A DNA stretch of 64,000 nt. Origin: Crocodylus rhombifer. Its lineage: Eukaryota; Chordata; Crocodylia; Crocodylidae. The stretch covers positions 62,001 through 126,000 of the forward strand of contig JAVSML010020787.1 of assembly GCA_038503035.1 (NCBI GenBank), read 5' to 3'. The notes beneath the pieces were generated by a model. That model saw only the letters and a program-made list of their open reading frames with translations, was not told where the DNA came from and made no database searches. Shown piece by piece: positions 12,593-26,131 of the stretch (the stretch's first letter is position 1; each line of letters opens with the position of its first letter). The position numbers were made by a program, and so were the translations under genes.

Positions 12593-15500
12593 GTTCTGAA
12601 TGTGTACACTGGTTATTTTCCTAAGGGAAGTTTCACATTTGCTGATTAAGACGTGTAGGTATTCAGCTAAATATAGACTAGGAAGTATGTTCCAAATTAG
12701 TGTAAATCAGGATATACTCAGTATGCTCTGAAGCAGGTACATAGCTGTAGAACATTTTTTGGATTCTCAATATTTATATTTTATGTCAGAAAAATGGTAT
12801 ATGCCATTTCCTATTTAGTTTTTACTTGCAACGTATGGAGATTGGGATTCAATTAAATGCAGAAAACTAGCATTTCACATTTCTTTAATTAGTTAAGTAA
12901 AACTACATTAAATATGCTGGATACATAAGAAAAAGAGTTTATCAAAACATGTTTTGCATTTAAAAGTAACTGATTTATTCAGCCAAGGAAGTATTGGATA
13001 GTATAGATAGTGAACTGAATGGATTGTTCTGGTGATTATGTCCTAGGTGTTAGAACCAGTTGGTCTGTTTATTCATAGATTGAAAGAAGAAAACAGTCTT
13101 ACCTACTTTTTAACTTCCAATTCTTGACCTGAATAATCTAGTAATTGAGTTGGACTGAACTGAGTAAACTGAAATGAAGAAACATTTTTGCTTTGCCTCC
13201 AGAAGAGTTGTCAAAAGAGTGATTTTTATCATTTCAGTACACTTTTGTTTTTAGGTACTTAGCCAGTGACTTCCCTGGATCAGTTGTTTAAACGGTCCAT
13301 AAAACTTGGGCAGCAAATGTGTACTGAATTAATATTTATTATTTAAAGTTATTTTACTTGATTACAGTAAATCTCATCCTTGATATTGTTTGTTGCTTTT
13401 AAAATAGGTCTAAAGAAAAATGCAATTAAACTGAGCTAAGAAAACCCAATTTTTCATCTGTGTTGATTTCTGGCCCCTGCTTTACCAGCTATCCACTAGC
13501 TCAGTGGATGGAATGGAGGTTTCTAATAGTGCAGCCATGGGGGGAAATTACACAAATGGACTGGTTAGTGCCAAATATTATTTAGGCAGTGAATAAAACA
13601 TGAGTCTCCTAATTCTCCACTGAATATTTAAAGAGTGCCTATAGCCATTATTGAGCAAGGCTTGAGGCAGTGCGGAGCTTGTTCCCTAAACAAACCAACC
13701 CACCACCCACTGTCAGTACTTTAGATCACGGGATAAACATTAACTACTGACTACTTTGAAATCAAGCATGTGAAATTTGGGGGTGGGAGGGCAAGTATGA
13801 TATTTTCTTAAGTGTTCACCACCACAGGAATTTAAGAGGGAAAAAAGATTTCAAACATCAGACAATATTTTAAAAGGGGAAACAGGTTTATTTCATGCAA
13901 TTTACAATAAGCTAGTGTTATGAAAAGGAAGTTAAAAAACACCCACACATCTTAGTTGTATATTTGTTCTAAAAATGATGGCTAACTGTAACCATCTTAA
14001 AACAAGTTGGGAAGCCCTACTAGATGTTCATCCAGGGACACTGCCCGGATTCAACTCAACATCCATTTCTGTGCTAATAATCTTGGCTAATGCAAAAGCA
14101 TTAAAGCCATGTCAGAATCCAAACTTTGCTGCAATAAGAACACTTCAGAGATAATGAACTGGCACAAAAGGAAACTGTTATTGCTAATCCACTATCCAGG
14201 AAATAAAATGCTGCAAAAGTGTGTCCTCCTGGGCCCTAACACTAACAGCTGATGCATAACTTTCTGCCAGCCCAACAAAACTGAACTGAGTAGGAAGGCC
14301 TGGCCAGCCCATGGGAAAGGAAGATTTTCATACTGTGTGTGTATCAGGCCCAAGCCAATGGGGCCTGAGGATGGCTGCGTCAGGTACCTGTTCAGCGATC
14401 CGCAAGGAACACTCAGATGTTCTGACTTGGTTCCAAGTCGGTGGATTGGTGCAATTTGGCTGACAGTTCATGTGGACTCACTTTCTCCTAACAAACTTAC
14501 TTGGGCCAAGTTCAACTTAAGTTGTGCATAAACTTTAACAAAAATTCTTAAAATGGGGCATGAACCAGATGTGATTGTTGTTAAGGTGCTGACAATTTAG
14601 GTTTAACAGCCTATGAGAGGGACAGCTGTGTGTGTTACAGCTTAAAGAAAAAGGGAAGTGAAACCACCTGGAAGTAGGACGGTGACCGTTTACACCGTAA
14701 CAGATTCCACTCTTCACGGTGGTCACTTTTAAGCATCATCTATACCCTAGTAAGAGCCCTTTCAACATTCAACGGCAGCCGCATTCACAATAGAACTTAA
14801 TGGCTGAGTCTTACAGCAGTTTATTCCTTGGTAGGCCCAGCTAAAGTCAAAGGAAGCTAACCTGAAAAGGGATCTCCAGCAACTGTCCTTGAGGAAAGAG
14901 GATCTTCCCCAAGTCCCCATATTCCTAGTTCCACCAACAGTTCTTCAGTTTCAACATTTCCAAAAAATAAAGGGATGGACAGTTGTGCTGTGTCTACTTG
15001 CTGCCCCAAAACAATAGAGGCTGCAGAGCAACAAAATCAAACACACATGAATAAAATCTATTATTTGCAATCAGCTCAGTTTTTCTAGCAAGTATTTTCA
15101 GAATTTGCAAGTTGTAGAAAAATGTAAAAGCTGCTCTTTCAAAATGATTTATGCACAATGTCTAATTGCAACTGGACCTTCAGACTAGCCCTGGGAAGTG
15201 TTGTAGCCCTTAGCATTTCAGTATTCAAAATAATGAGTTCCTTTGATCTGACAGTTATGCTAGGCAAACTGAATAATAAAGCATAGTAGATTTAGCCCTT
15301 TAAAGCCTCAGTTTGGCAATAAGCCTTTAAAGACAGTTGCCTGTTGCAGCAAGCCACAAGATACTAGAAGGAACCATACAAGGAGTTTGGAAAGGGTCCC
15401 ACATAATTTAAGTGAATATTTATGGGATTCTGCCTGTTTCTGAGATCTGGGTATGTAACTAACTGGGAACCTGAAAGCTTGAAACAGATGCAATCTAAAC

Positions 15501-18500
15501 AGGTATCAAACAGACTGGGAGAGCAGCGTCAGGTGATACACATTTCAAAAATGTTTTTCAAATATTGAAGCAATGGGATGGGAAACCAGAGGCGGTCTCA
15601 GAGCCAACAGGGATGTTTCTCGGGGGATGACATGTTCCAAGGAGAGCAGCTCCTGGGACCAACTGAAAGAGTAGCATTGTTTGAGAGACCTGCGTTCAGA
15701 TCTGGTGAAAGGGCAAGTCTGCAGTATGAAAGAAGAGAACCAGACAGAGGTAAAAGGTTCTTCCCCGTCCTTCCACACTTCCACCAAATAAGCTCTATGC
15801 TGCCACTCCAGGCTCTCTCTCTCACTTTCTGCTTGGATGAAAAGCCTGTGTCCTCTCTGACACCCTCTTAGCACTCCTCAGGGAGCTGTGACTGTCACCA
15901 CATGCCAGAACAAAAGGTGGATTAATCTGTTTTCATTTACTTCAGCCAGAACTTGCTATTTGCACTTCAAATTCATTCTTTTGTGATGCTGCTTCGTGCC
16001 CAGCAGAGGTTCCCCAAGAGCTTGCATAGGTCTGTTTGCTAGGAGTAGGTCTCTACAGTGCTTCCCTGTGCCTGCACAGCCCGCCAGCCCCTCTCTAAGC
16101 TTGGAAGTGCTATTCTAGTCTGAAGAATGGTTTTGTGAAAACACCACCCCTCTCGCCAAGCCAACCTGCTCCTTTCCCTGAACACAAGCAGAATCGGACC
16201 TGTCAAAATAAGAAAGCTTTACTTTTAGCCCTGAAAATCAATGCAGCTAGGGAAGAAAGAGCAGCCTTTTATTGTGATTTTCATCAAGAGCAGTTTCCTA
16301 ACTTCCAGTCAGTTATATCTGTGCAAACACTTTCTGTCACCCAGGACAAAAACCAAGACAATGACGGTGCACAGATATAATTATCCTTAATTTTTTTCTA
16401 GCAGAATTGTTGATTGGTGTTGAAAGATGAAAGCAGCTCACTTGGTTTGCAAAGGCCGGGCTGAGTTTGCAGGTGAAGCAGACACCTGAGAACATGATCC
16501 TAGGTCACAGAGAACTGGAAATTCAATAGCGGAGACTTCAATTTGAGAGTCTAGGCTTCTAGATATGATTAGATTGAGTTGGGTAAGACTGTTTATGGAA
16601 ATACAATTAAATTCAGTCACCATTGCTTGAGAAAAGGTGACAGGTATGCACATTTTATTTCCAGTCCCTTTCCCTCTCCAACACCAAATAACAGGCCTTG
16701 ACAAAACCAAATCCCAAATGCTGGCTTTTCCCTGGTTTAAGTGTAAAGAGATGTCTGTGGTAAAATCAAGGTTTTTTACGAGTTTTAAACTCAGGTTTAA
16801 AGAAAAGGGGGAGGGTGGTTACAAAACATCTGTGCCACTTTTAAAATCACTTAAAGAATCGCAGTGAACATCAGTCCAGGGGCACGCTGACACCAAAGGG
16901 CTGCTGCTGCTTACAACAGGGACAACACTGAGGCAGCCACATCTTCCTGTGTGGCCACAGCTCTGCTGGCAGGAGTTGCTGTGGTGTCAGGACTACGCCT
17001 GCTTCCTCGAACGAGCAGCTATGCTAGCACAGTCGGGTCCACACTACAGGTTTTGCTGCCGAACAATGTCAGCTAGAAGGCGTGGTCCTTTTACGCTCCC
17101 CCGTGACACACCTTGCAACACAGGCAAGGGCCAATTCCTATAGCCCCTCAGTCCACGCAGGGAACTCCAAAGGACTCAAGTACATGGACAGGGAAGATGC
17201 TTGGACAGTGAGGACAGGAAACTGGGCTTTGCACACAATACAGACTGGCACAGACAGAAACATTTTAGCTGGGGGAACTGCTGCTGCTCAGGAGCACGCA
17301 TCGGCGTATCCAACCCTGTGGTGACATGTGGGTGCTAAATCACTCTTGACCTTGAACGAAGCAAGGTTAAAGGTTGGAACAGTTTTGCTATCCCTTGATT
17401 GCTACAGAATCATGCAGATGTAACAGCTGCATCAGGATAGCTGGTACTGATACAACTGTTACATATATTGATAACCAGCCAGACAAATTCTCTCTTGTAC
17501 AAAAAACTACCATGATTGCTCCATTGTGTCATGTGTCCCTTTTGCTTCATTCTTTTGCTCAATAATCTACCCATGCTCAGGATATTACACCTTGGCCTGC
17601 AATACTGTTTTGCCTCAGGGATAAAGCGAATCTGTCCAAATGTGAAGAGTTTAGTTTCGGCTACATGGCAAAAAGCTTCACCATAACTGCCACCAGAAAC
17701 CCACGGTGAGGACGTAGCTTATACTGGGCTGAAGGCATTTTCAGGGTAGCTCAACTCAAAGGACTCTTGGCAGCATCTCAACAATTTCCCACCCCCAACT
17801 CCCAACCCACGCAACTTTGCTGTTAAAACCCTCATGTAGACCTAGACTTGAGTATCTCACTAGCACAGCAAAATGTTCTGAAGTTTTCAGTTTCAAATGC
17901 AAAACCCCCAAAACTTTAGGGGAAAATACTGGTCCCCTGGAGAGTCTTTTGATAGTACCTGCACCTTAGAGAAAACTTCAGATGTTCAAAAGTCTGAAGC
18001 TAATAACAGTAACAGCAAGAACAGAGGAGTAGCTGTGGTGGTTTGCTAAGATACCTTGCAACGTCGTTTATAATTGACTATTCGTTTTGGGTTTTTTTTC
18101 TTTTTTTGCTGAAGTAAAAGACAGACAACAACTCTGTGAGGTATCAGACATAGAAAGTGCAAAATGATTAGAACTTCCCCCCTTCCCCCAATTTTTGCTA
18201 TAAGAGGTGTCCAATGTAAACCAGGCTGCAGATAATCCCACTAAAAAATGCAAACCCTTTAAATGGTAAATATTCCAGTGAAAAAAGCCTCTCTAAAAGT
18301 GACCCCTTTGATAAATAATTTCAAGTTTGTTCAATTTGCTCTGTTTGTTACTTGTGTTTTGCTGCCGTCATCCTTGAGGATTTCAGCTAATTTATGAAAA
18401 CCAAAACTTCTGCTTTTGCGTACTAAACAATGAAACAGAAAACACAAATGCAGATTTTGGAATATCAACAGAATGTTTGGGTTATTTGCCGACATTAAAA

Positions 18501-20510
18501 ACCCTTTAGTCTAATGCCGAGTTTCCTCTGTAGAGCACAGCAGGAATAGATGAAGAATCCTGACAGGCTACAATTCCACGAGCCACCGAGGCCGAAGAAC
18601 ATGGGTCATGTCAAGCTTCTTGAAACACAGTGGCTATTGCAGCTGAGGAAGTGCTTTAATATGCAGTTTGAAACAAACAACTATTATGCTTATCTTCAGA
18701 TACATACGATTTACTTATTATTATCTAGGGGAAATTTAGGCATTAACTCTAACCTGATAAAATATGGATGCCTAAAAAAGTATAAAAGTATAAACATCTC
18801 CCCTGCAGAATAATTCCATTTTAGTAAATTCAATTATGTTTTAACACCTTAAAGAAAGACAAGCATTGTATGTGGTACCGCAGAGGGGCAGCAGCCTCCT
18901 GTGCAGACCATGCCCATGGGGCAGAACACGTATCAAACCCTTTCAAGCATTCAATGCACGGACGGACACTGAGCCCATTGCTTGCCCTACTTAGTAGAAA
19001 TGGTTTTACAAACAGTTCCATGCATACTTTTCCCAGCGTACAACAGTTTAAAAAAAACTACAGGTGGACACTAGGCGCTTGCAAGTCTGGTTTCACGTGA
19101 AGCATGACACGCTTCAGTGGCAGAAGATATGGTACACGCACAGATGCTGAGGTTGTTTCATTAAACAGGCTGAAATGCTTTTAGAATTCCAGACAGTCTC
19201 TGACAAGCCTTTTTAAGCTGCTCCATCTGAAGCTGTGTAGGCCAGTGAAGCTGCAAGAACTGAGAGCTTTCCTACTGTCAATTTGGTTCCATCAAAATCA
19301 AAGATCATGGTAATGGTTTTGTTTAAAACAAAAGCTCCAGACTTACATATTAAGTTACCACAGGCCTGTCCCAAAAAAACTGAGTCACATGTTTGCACAC
19401 AGCGTTCTTAGAAAAAATCAGAAAGAACTGCATAGTTGAAACAACATAGAGATGGACTTGTAAACATCCTGAATATTCAAAGCAATTAATTCCAATTTTT
19501 AATTGGGTGAGTTCATGTTCACACTTCAGGGCAATTTTAAACCCACTCAAAAGAGATGGGAATCTAGCACTAATGGGCTATGTATCCATACAAGCGCCAG
19601 CTCTCAAAAATACCTAATGACACCCAAGAGGAACTCAACACTTACAGGCAATTTAAGAAGTACATACATTTGGGTAGAAACAGACACTTGGAAAAAATAG
19701 ACCAGATGTTCAGGTGTAAAATTCATTTTTAAAAATTACTGATTCTCTTTTCGAACATCTGGCTAAGACTGGAGCTTAACTATTCCAGGAGGAAGTTTTG
19801 ACAGGAGGAATGACTCAGACAAGGGACATTTTCTCTGAGTTTAGTCTTCCCTTTGTATATTAAAATAAGCCATCTCTCCAGTCATGATGTGCACCCTTCC
19901 TCTCCTATGGGACCTCTGCCTGGAATGTAATTTTTTACATGCTAGTTTCAGTTGATCTCCTGCACCATTCTTACATAAGAGAGCATGTCACAGAGCCATA
20001 AGGAATGTGCAGTGTAAGACAGTAAACTGGGGCTGCCATTGATTCTGAAACAATGTAGGCCCAAATATTTGCATTTACGGGCTGTAATATATACGTAGCA
20101 CCAAGTACATTGTCCTTTAATTGTTTTCATGATTAATACCAAAACCACTTCAAACTGATCAACATTGGGTCAGCCAGCACCAGGTGTAAGTGCTACATGT
20201 CTCGTAGGAAAACAGGAGTGCATGATGGTTTCTTTCCATGTGACCAGTATTAGTCAGCCCATGAGAGAGTACAACCATGCACTAGAACCAAAACTTAACA
20301 CACTCTCTCACAGTATCTATTCCCATTCAGTAATCTTGCAGTGCTTTCAGCCAGTTTATACCAGCTTATAGGCAAAAATGGTTCAACCCAGAACAACAGA
20401 AAATTGTCTAAACCAGATCTCTTCTTTTCACAGCCAAGCCTCTTCCATGTGACAATTCACTGCATCTTGGAATAAAAGAGGAAAAAAATCTTCAGTGTTC
20501 AATACTGTCT
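12593..20510 (-). other. KCTD5 3' flank: 3' UTR of undetermined length and intergenic DNA
   Basis: No coding exon was recognised. The stretch directly left of 20510 must begin the KCTD5 3' UTR. Minus-strand AATAAA signals occur at 16268-16273, 14820-14825 and 13887-13892. The last is followed by T-rich and TGTGGTGG-type sequence, a plausible cleavage context, but the real end cannot be fixed without RNA data. The stretch is poor in recognisable repeats compared with its surroundings. Confidence 0.5.
13887..13892 (-). terminator. Candidate poly(A) signal AATAAA
   Basis: The minus strand reads GAAATAAACC here. Cleavage would be expected about 13860-13875, followed by T-rich and then G/T-rich sequence. 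It would imply a KCTD5 3' UTR of about 6.6 kb, which is long; nearer signals (14820, 16268) are alternatives. Confidence 0.3.
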
Positions 20511-20540
20511 TCACATCCTGGAACCTCGCTCTTGCAAAAT
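20511..20540 (-). CDS. KCTD5: KCTD5 exon 6, C-terminus and stop
   Basis: On the minus strand, after the acceptor CTTCCAG, the exon encodes ILQERGSRM followed by TGA at 20513-20511. This nonapeptide is the invariant C-terminus of KCTD5/KCTD2. It joins exon 5 in phase 0 (EKAK|ILQ). It completes a total of 234 residues if exon 1 supplies 84, matching the vertebrate protein. The exon is small and separated from exon 5 by about 12.1 kb. Confidence is high because the peptide, acceptor and phase all fit. Confidence 0.95.
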   Translation of the reverse strand: MLQERGSRM

Positions 20541-20894
20541 CTGGAAGAGATAGTTAAAAAATCACATAAGTGAAAATTCCCCAAATATCACACCCAAAGC
20601 CTGGGCACCACAGAGGAAAAGTCACCGTGGTTCAGCTGGGTGGTAACATCACAAAGAGGCAGTTTATGGACTTTCCTGACACAGATGCCTTAACACAGAA
20701 GAGCAAAAACTGGCTGCCTGGTGTCAATCACCTCAATGAACAGGTCACCATGAGTCACGCAAATCACATGAGCAAGAGGAAAGCTGCAGGAACAGTAGGT
20801 ACGTGGACTGGGCCAGCTTCTCTGAGGACAATGTTGTTGTCACCTACTTGTGACTGGGGAAGGGAGCTCACCTGCTGTCTGGACTTCTATTTCA

Positions 20895-21466
20895 TTAATT
20901 ATCCTTGCTCTCATAACATTTCTTGAATTTTGTTTCAGCTACAACCTCTGTCACTTAGAACAGCATGAAAAAGCGCACAAGCAACACAAGATGTGCCCAG
21001 CAAACCTGGCACGGACACAGTGATAGTGGGAAAGAACCTGCAGATGGATAATGTTGGGAATCAAGTGCTTAAAGCTGATTATACATGCTCTCCAGGGTGG
21101 GGCATTTTCATTAGAGCCACTCTAATTAAACCACCCGCAGCGCCTCATGAGTTCAGCATCCCGCAGTAGAAGACGGTGGTGGGAGCACTTTAACTAAAGC
21201 TCATTCAATAGGCTTTAGTCAAAGCATCCCCACCATCATTTTGAAACGTGGGACACTGAACACATAGCGCTGCAGTACACTGGAGCGTTCCAATGAGAAG
21301 ACTCCAGCAGACTCCATTAATCACATGTATTTAATTATCCTTGCTCTTGTAACATTTCTTGAACTTTGTTTCAGCTGCAACCTCTGTCAGTTAGAACAGC
21401 ATGAAAAAGTGCAAAAGCAATACAAGATGTGCTCAGCAAACCTGATGGAAACACAGCAATAGTGGG
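20895..21466 (+). repeat. 136-bp direct duplication, offset 436 bp
   Basis: Copy 1 (20895-21030) and copy 2 (21331-21466) both start TTAATTATCCTTGCTC, pass through TTAGAACAGCATGAAAAAG and ACAAGATGTG, and end near ATAGTGGGA. The copies differ at roughly one base in ten. The spacer is unrelated. The origin could be a local duplication or two ends of a larger element. Confidence 0.85.
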
Positions 21467-22130
21467 ATTAATTGAGTCTGCTCCGATGCACATGTAAAAC
21501 TGCCCTAAGAGTTTATATGAGTGAGGCCAGTGTCTGTACGGAACAGGTTATTCATAGTTGCCACATCTGACCCGATTCCTAAAGCAACCCAGGGCACGAC
21601 GTATATGGCAAATTCAAAGGTGAGGCTGCTCTCTCCATAGAACAATTTGGTAGGCTTCACGAATGCTACCTGTTGGCTGATGTATTATTTCTTTTAATTG
21701 CTTGATCACTCAGTAATATTTGTGTTTATTATATTTTCATGTAACGTATCAGCTCGTGCAAGTCCCTTTATGCCTGCAAAGCATTCTGGTCCTTACACTC
21801 TGTGGGGCTCCAGTTTCCACATGCTACCTGCCCAGTACTCTGTTTTTCACCATAAAAGGCAGGCACTTAAGTGGCTTTAAACTTCACAGTGAGTGGGCTC
21901 CAACCACAGACAGACACCAAGAACTACTTTTCCATAGGATTCAATTAGCTCAGTGTCACAGCTGCAAGACTCTACGTTTGCAGGCAGAGCCTACAGACAC
22001 TTGCAGACCCATCACTCCAACCCTGCTCTGCTAACCAGGTATCTGGTACAAATCTGCCTCAGTAAATGAACTACCAGTTCATATATCAAACCCCTTCTGT
22101 TGCACTCTTTCCCAGGATCAGGGAGATGTC

Positions 22131-23260
22131 CTGTGACTAATACAGGGTTAAGGAGCTGCCAATCTCCAGAGGCAGCTCAAGTGCTGGTTGCCGCAACAAC
22201 CAGACAGGTCAGGTGACCAGAAGGGGGCAGGGCCAGGCCTTTATAAACTGCCCAGGCCGGGGCTAGGGTAGCAGTTCCCCGCTGGCAGCTGCAGGAGCTC
22301 TGTGGGAGAGCTGAGCAGCAGAGTCAATGGTGGTGGTTTGGCCAGCTGCAAAGATGCAAGAGGTATGGGAAAGAGCCAGCACTGAGAGGAGCTGGGTTCA
22401 TAAGCTTGGGGCTTATGATTCTGTTGTAAGCCGGTAGGCTTCTGGTGTGGGTTAGAGCCATTTGGCTTCATGGTTTAGTCATCCTTATACCGGAGGACTG
22501 GTTGGGGCTGTTGGGGTGTGAGGAGGCCTCATGGGGGCTCCCCAGTAGCTTGGGGGTTCCTGGTGCCCAGCAGGGGCCCAGTGAGTAGTGCCATGGTGGG
22601 CACAGCACGAGGAGTGCTGAAGAGGCGCTCGGGGTGTGGGGGTTGTAGCCCCAGCTGCGAGAGGTGTGGCAGAGGCCCCAGAGTGGGCAAGAGGCTCCAG
22701 AGAGGGTGAGGAGCGGCGGAAGAACCGCAAGACAGGCCCAGTGGGGCAAAGCCTGGGCAAGGCAAGCCCAGGGGCACCAGTAGCAGGGTGCAGGTTGTTT
22801 AACCAGCCCAGGGACACCGGTAGCGGGGTGCCAGTGGTGTGGTAGGCCCAGGTAGATTGGAGACGGGTGCTGGGGCGTGACAAGCCCCAGGGGCGCCAGG
22901 TGGGTGGCAGGCCCGGGGGTGTCAGAGAGGGGCACCAAGGCAGGATGAGCCCAAGGGGCGCCAGAGAAGGCGTCGGAGGGCAAGGACAGAATAAACATCC
23001 AGGAACAGCTGCGAGGCTTGGGGCATGCTGAAGGGGAGGTAGGAGGCACGCATTTGCCCATAAGGGTGGGGGTGTTGGGGGTACCCCACGTGGAACGGAG
23101 GTAATACCAGCGAGGTGTCAAGGTGGAAGTAGGCAGCCTCCCATAACTGAACTTAAGAACAAAGACGTGGCGGGCGAGTAGAGGGTGCTGAACCACCTTA
23201 ATTGACATGGCAGGGGGTGCTAGCAAGCTCATGGCCGCTTGCAGGCCCTACTCTGTGACA
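22131..23260 (+). mobile_element. GC-rich dispersed element, possibly a solo LTR
   Basis: This GC-rich block of about 1.1 kb in AT-rich intron DNA is bounded by CTGTGAC at both sides (22131-22137 and 23253-23259). These could be target duplications, or the TG...CA ends of an LTR (22132-23260). On the plus strand there is a TATA-like TTATAAA at 22241-22247 and AATAAA at 22990-22995. The interior carries irregular repeats of GCCCAGGGGCGCCAG and related words (about 22760-22970). No coding homology was recognised. The long open frame on the minus strand is proline-rich and looks compositional. Confidence 0.5.
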
Positions 23261-23903
23261 CCCAGCCATGAGAGCTGAGCCTGTCCTCCCCCTGTGAGGG
23301 CAAGGGGCAGATGCCCATTTTTGCCAAGAGAAGCCTGTTTGCAAAATTATTCAATTCAGAAATTAGGTTTTGGAAAGGTGAGGTTTAAAATATTTTTTTC
23401 AGGAGAAAACAGCATTTGAGCTTGTGCCCCTGAAACATCTGGTGACCCCACCCTGTGCCATCTGTTCACAGGGAGCCCATTTCTCCTCTGCTTGCCCCCA
23501 GCTTCCTACTGATGGTTTGGACCTTTTTGCCACAAATTGTTTTTGCCTCCTTCCCTCAGGAAAGGGCTCCTGGTTTCTGTTCTCTGGTATCTGAGTGCTT
23601 AACATTCCTAGTCTTGGGGGCCTTAAATGCAATAGGCAAGTGTAATGAGGAGCACGGTGACATGGCAAATTAGTTCCAGTCTGGCTCTGCAGGAAACCTA
23701 TGAACAAGTGAAGGGGCAAGCACTGATTGCAGAAAAGACGATGCAACAAAGTGCTGAACGTGCAGGGCACACAAATACAGAGCAGTATTTACAGAGCAGT
23801 CAGTGGAAATAGGCCCAACTGATACCTCACCCTTGTGGTGCCAGGAAAGGCACATGGCTCCCATCACCAGCAAAAAGGATGTCGGAAGCTAGACATGCTA
23901 AGG

Positions 23904-24088
23904 CAGGGACAGGCAATTATTTTGGGCGGAGGGCCGCTTACTGAGTTTGGCAAGCCATTGAGGGCTGCATGACAGGCAGCCAGGGGCAGATAAATATTAA
24001 TTTTCTAAATTTTTTAGGGGCCCTGCGGGCCTGATAGAATGGCCGGCAGGCTGCATGTGGGCCCCAGGCCGCATTTTGCCTACCCCTG
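23904..24088. mobile_element. hAT MITE, 185 bp, with perfect target duplication
   Basis: It starts CAGGGACAGGCAATTATTTT and ends GCATTTTGCCTACCCCTG, which are inverted repeats. TGCTAAGG flanks it on both sides (23896-23903 and 24089-24096), a perfect 8-bp duplication. It is a short member of the family seen at 10386-11291. Confidence 0.93.
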
Positions 24089-26027
24089 TGCTAAGGAATC
24101 CTTCCAGTGGAATCTGCAGCACAGTCCAGCTCATCACCAGCTTACATTAACACCTGGAAACACATCACAGCACTATAAACAGCTTCCATTTTCAGAGGTG
24201 TAACAGCCCAGTGGCTTCACACCTGAGGTTTAAAAGGAAATACCTGTTTTAAGAGAAGTTTGGCATATACTTAGGGGCAAGTTCGTGCAATATAAAACTA
24301 TGCTTTTCCTGGGTGTGTTTCTGTTTTGCTGGTTGATTTTCTTTTTCTTTAAAAAACAAAACAAAACAAGGGGTAAAGTGGTTGTAGTCACCTAGGATAG
24401 CATCTGTCCTGCTGTGCATGTGCTGAGAAATCTACCAGGACCACAGTTCTTAAGGGCCCTCGGGTGTATGCTTTACTCTGAAGTATTTAACTGCAGGAGC
24501 ACAGTGCTTCCTAGGTCTGCACTGGGGTCCTGGTTCAGAACGATTTTAACAGAGGGGTTCCACCTATTGACTCGCCAACAGTACTGCTGGTGGCACCTGG
24601 ATTTTATTTGGTGGTCAGATCCTTTCTAGATTAGGAGAGCAGATAACAGCATAGTTAGTGGGTCTATGAATGTGTCTAAGCAAAGATTTTTAGATAGCTT
24701 TTAATAAATATTTAGAACACCTCTCAGTCAAACCGTACTTGTTGTACTTCATCATTAATGTACTTCATCATTAATAAACCTCAGCACTCTAGGCTGTTAA
24801 TTAAAAGCACTGAGTGAGAAATTGCAGACAAAAACACAAGTGAAATCTGAGTATGCCAGCCCTTTTTTTAAAAAAAAAAAAATTACTGAAAATTGTTAAC
24901 AAAGGGACTGGGGAAGAATGCCTGTGCTGCCACGGATCTCACAACTTACCCTTCCAACTAAGAAATAATTAACTGCTCTATTTAATTGTAATATAGTCAA
25001 TCACCAGTGCCCACATATATTATAGTAGTGCCCATAATGTGTGGGAGCTTTCCAAACACAGAAGACCACCCCTACTCTGAGCACAGTACAACATGTTAAG
25101 TGAATCTCAGAAGCATGCATCTTACTACTCAAGCTAATCATATGGCAGCAAATGTGTGCCTTAGCTATATTATCCAGGAAACATCACCACCATATACTTA
25201 CTAAGTGCTATGCAACCACCTGTGATGTCATACCCCCCAGCCCCAAAGCAGCTGACTAAACCATGTGATGAATTCTAGAGTTCGTTTCTGCACAGGAGTG
25301 GCATCCCTTTAAAGATGTAGTAATGAACTTGTTTAATCTATTTAACATCATACTTCCAGCCTGGAGCATCTGCAAACAAAGGTTGATTGAGTTCATTCAT
25401 TCTGGTTTTTATTAGTTTAGCTTGTGTGGGCAAATTACATCACCCTGGAAAAAAGCTTCCTTTTAACTGAGACGCCTCGAAATGGACTCTGCATATTCCC
25501 ACTCCTGAAGTGCACTGCCCAAGTACTAGTCAGACAGCTGCACCTAGACCACGGGGTCCCTCACCACTACTCTTCCACTGCCACGTCCTTCCTCATCACT
25601 TCTGAACACCCCCAGGGTGAGGGGACAAAGGGGCCTGCACCTGGCTACCTGAAGTCCTTCCACTAGCTCTTCAAATCCAAGTCCTTTCTCCTTTGAGGAG
25701 CCTCTGCATAGGCCAACTTCTGCCACAGGCGTCTCATTCAGGAAGGTGGGATGAGGAATTCCAGTGAAAAGGGACCTGAGTGCTTTGTCAAACTGGGCCT
25801 CAGATCTTGAAGACACGTACAGAACAACACTGCACAGAAGTGCACATGGTGCTCCATCAGCAGCCTGACCGAGTTCTGCAACTAGGATGCATCTAAGGCC
25901 TGTTGCTGAAGGCACGCTGGCTCTAGAAGAGCTACTGCATGCTCCCAGGTGGCAGCCCCTCCACTTTTGAAGTTACCACATACATACTGGCCACACCTCA
26001 GAGCTGCACTGAGACAGGACAGTCACC

Positions 26028-26131
26028 TCGCTGGGGTCACTTGACCCCAGTTGTCTTTTCCTGCCTAGTGAAGGGGGCCAGGACCTGATGATCTATGAGG
26101 TCCCTTCCAGCGCCTAGCAATCTATGAGACA
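26028..26131 (+). mobile_element. CR1 3'-tail fragment
   Basis: TTGACCCCAGTTGTCTTTTC and TGATCTATGAGGTCCCTTCC are CR1 3'-end words. It ends in CAATCTATGAGAC, which resembles the octamer tail. Confidence 0.75.

Noticed and set aside
22468..23232. Minus-strand open frame of 254 codons
   Set aside because: It is proline-, serine- and leucine-rich with no motif, lies in a repeat-like GC-rich block, and has a competing open frame on the other strand.
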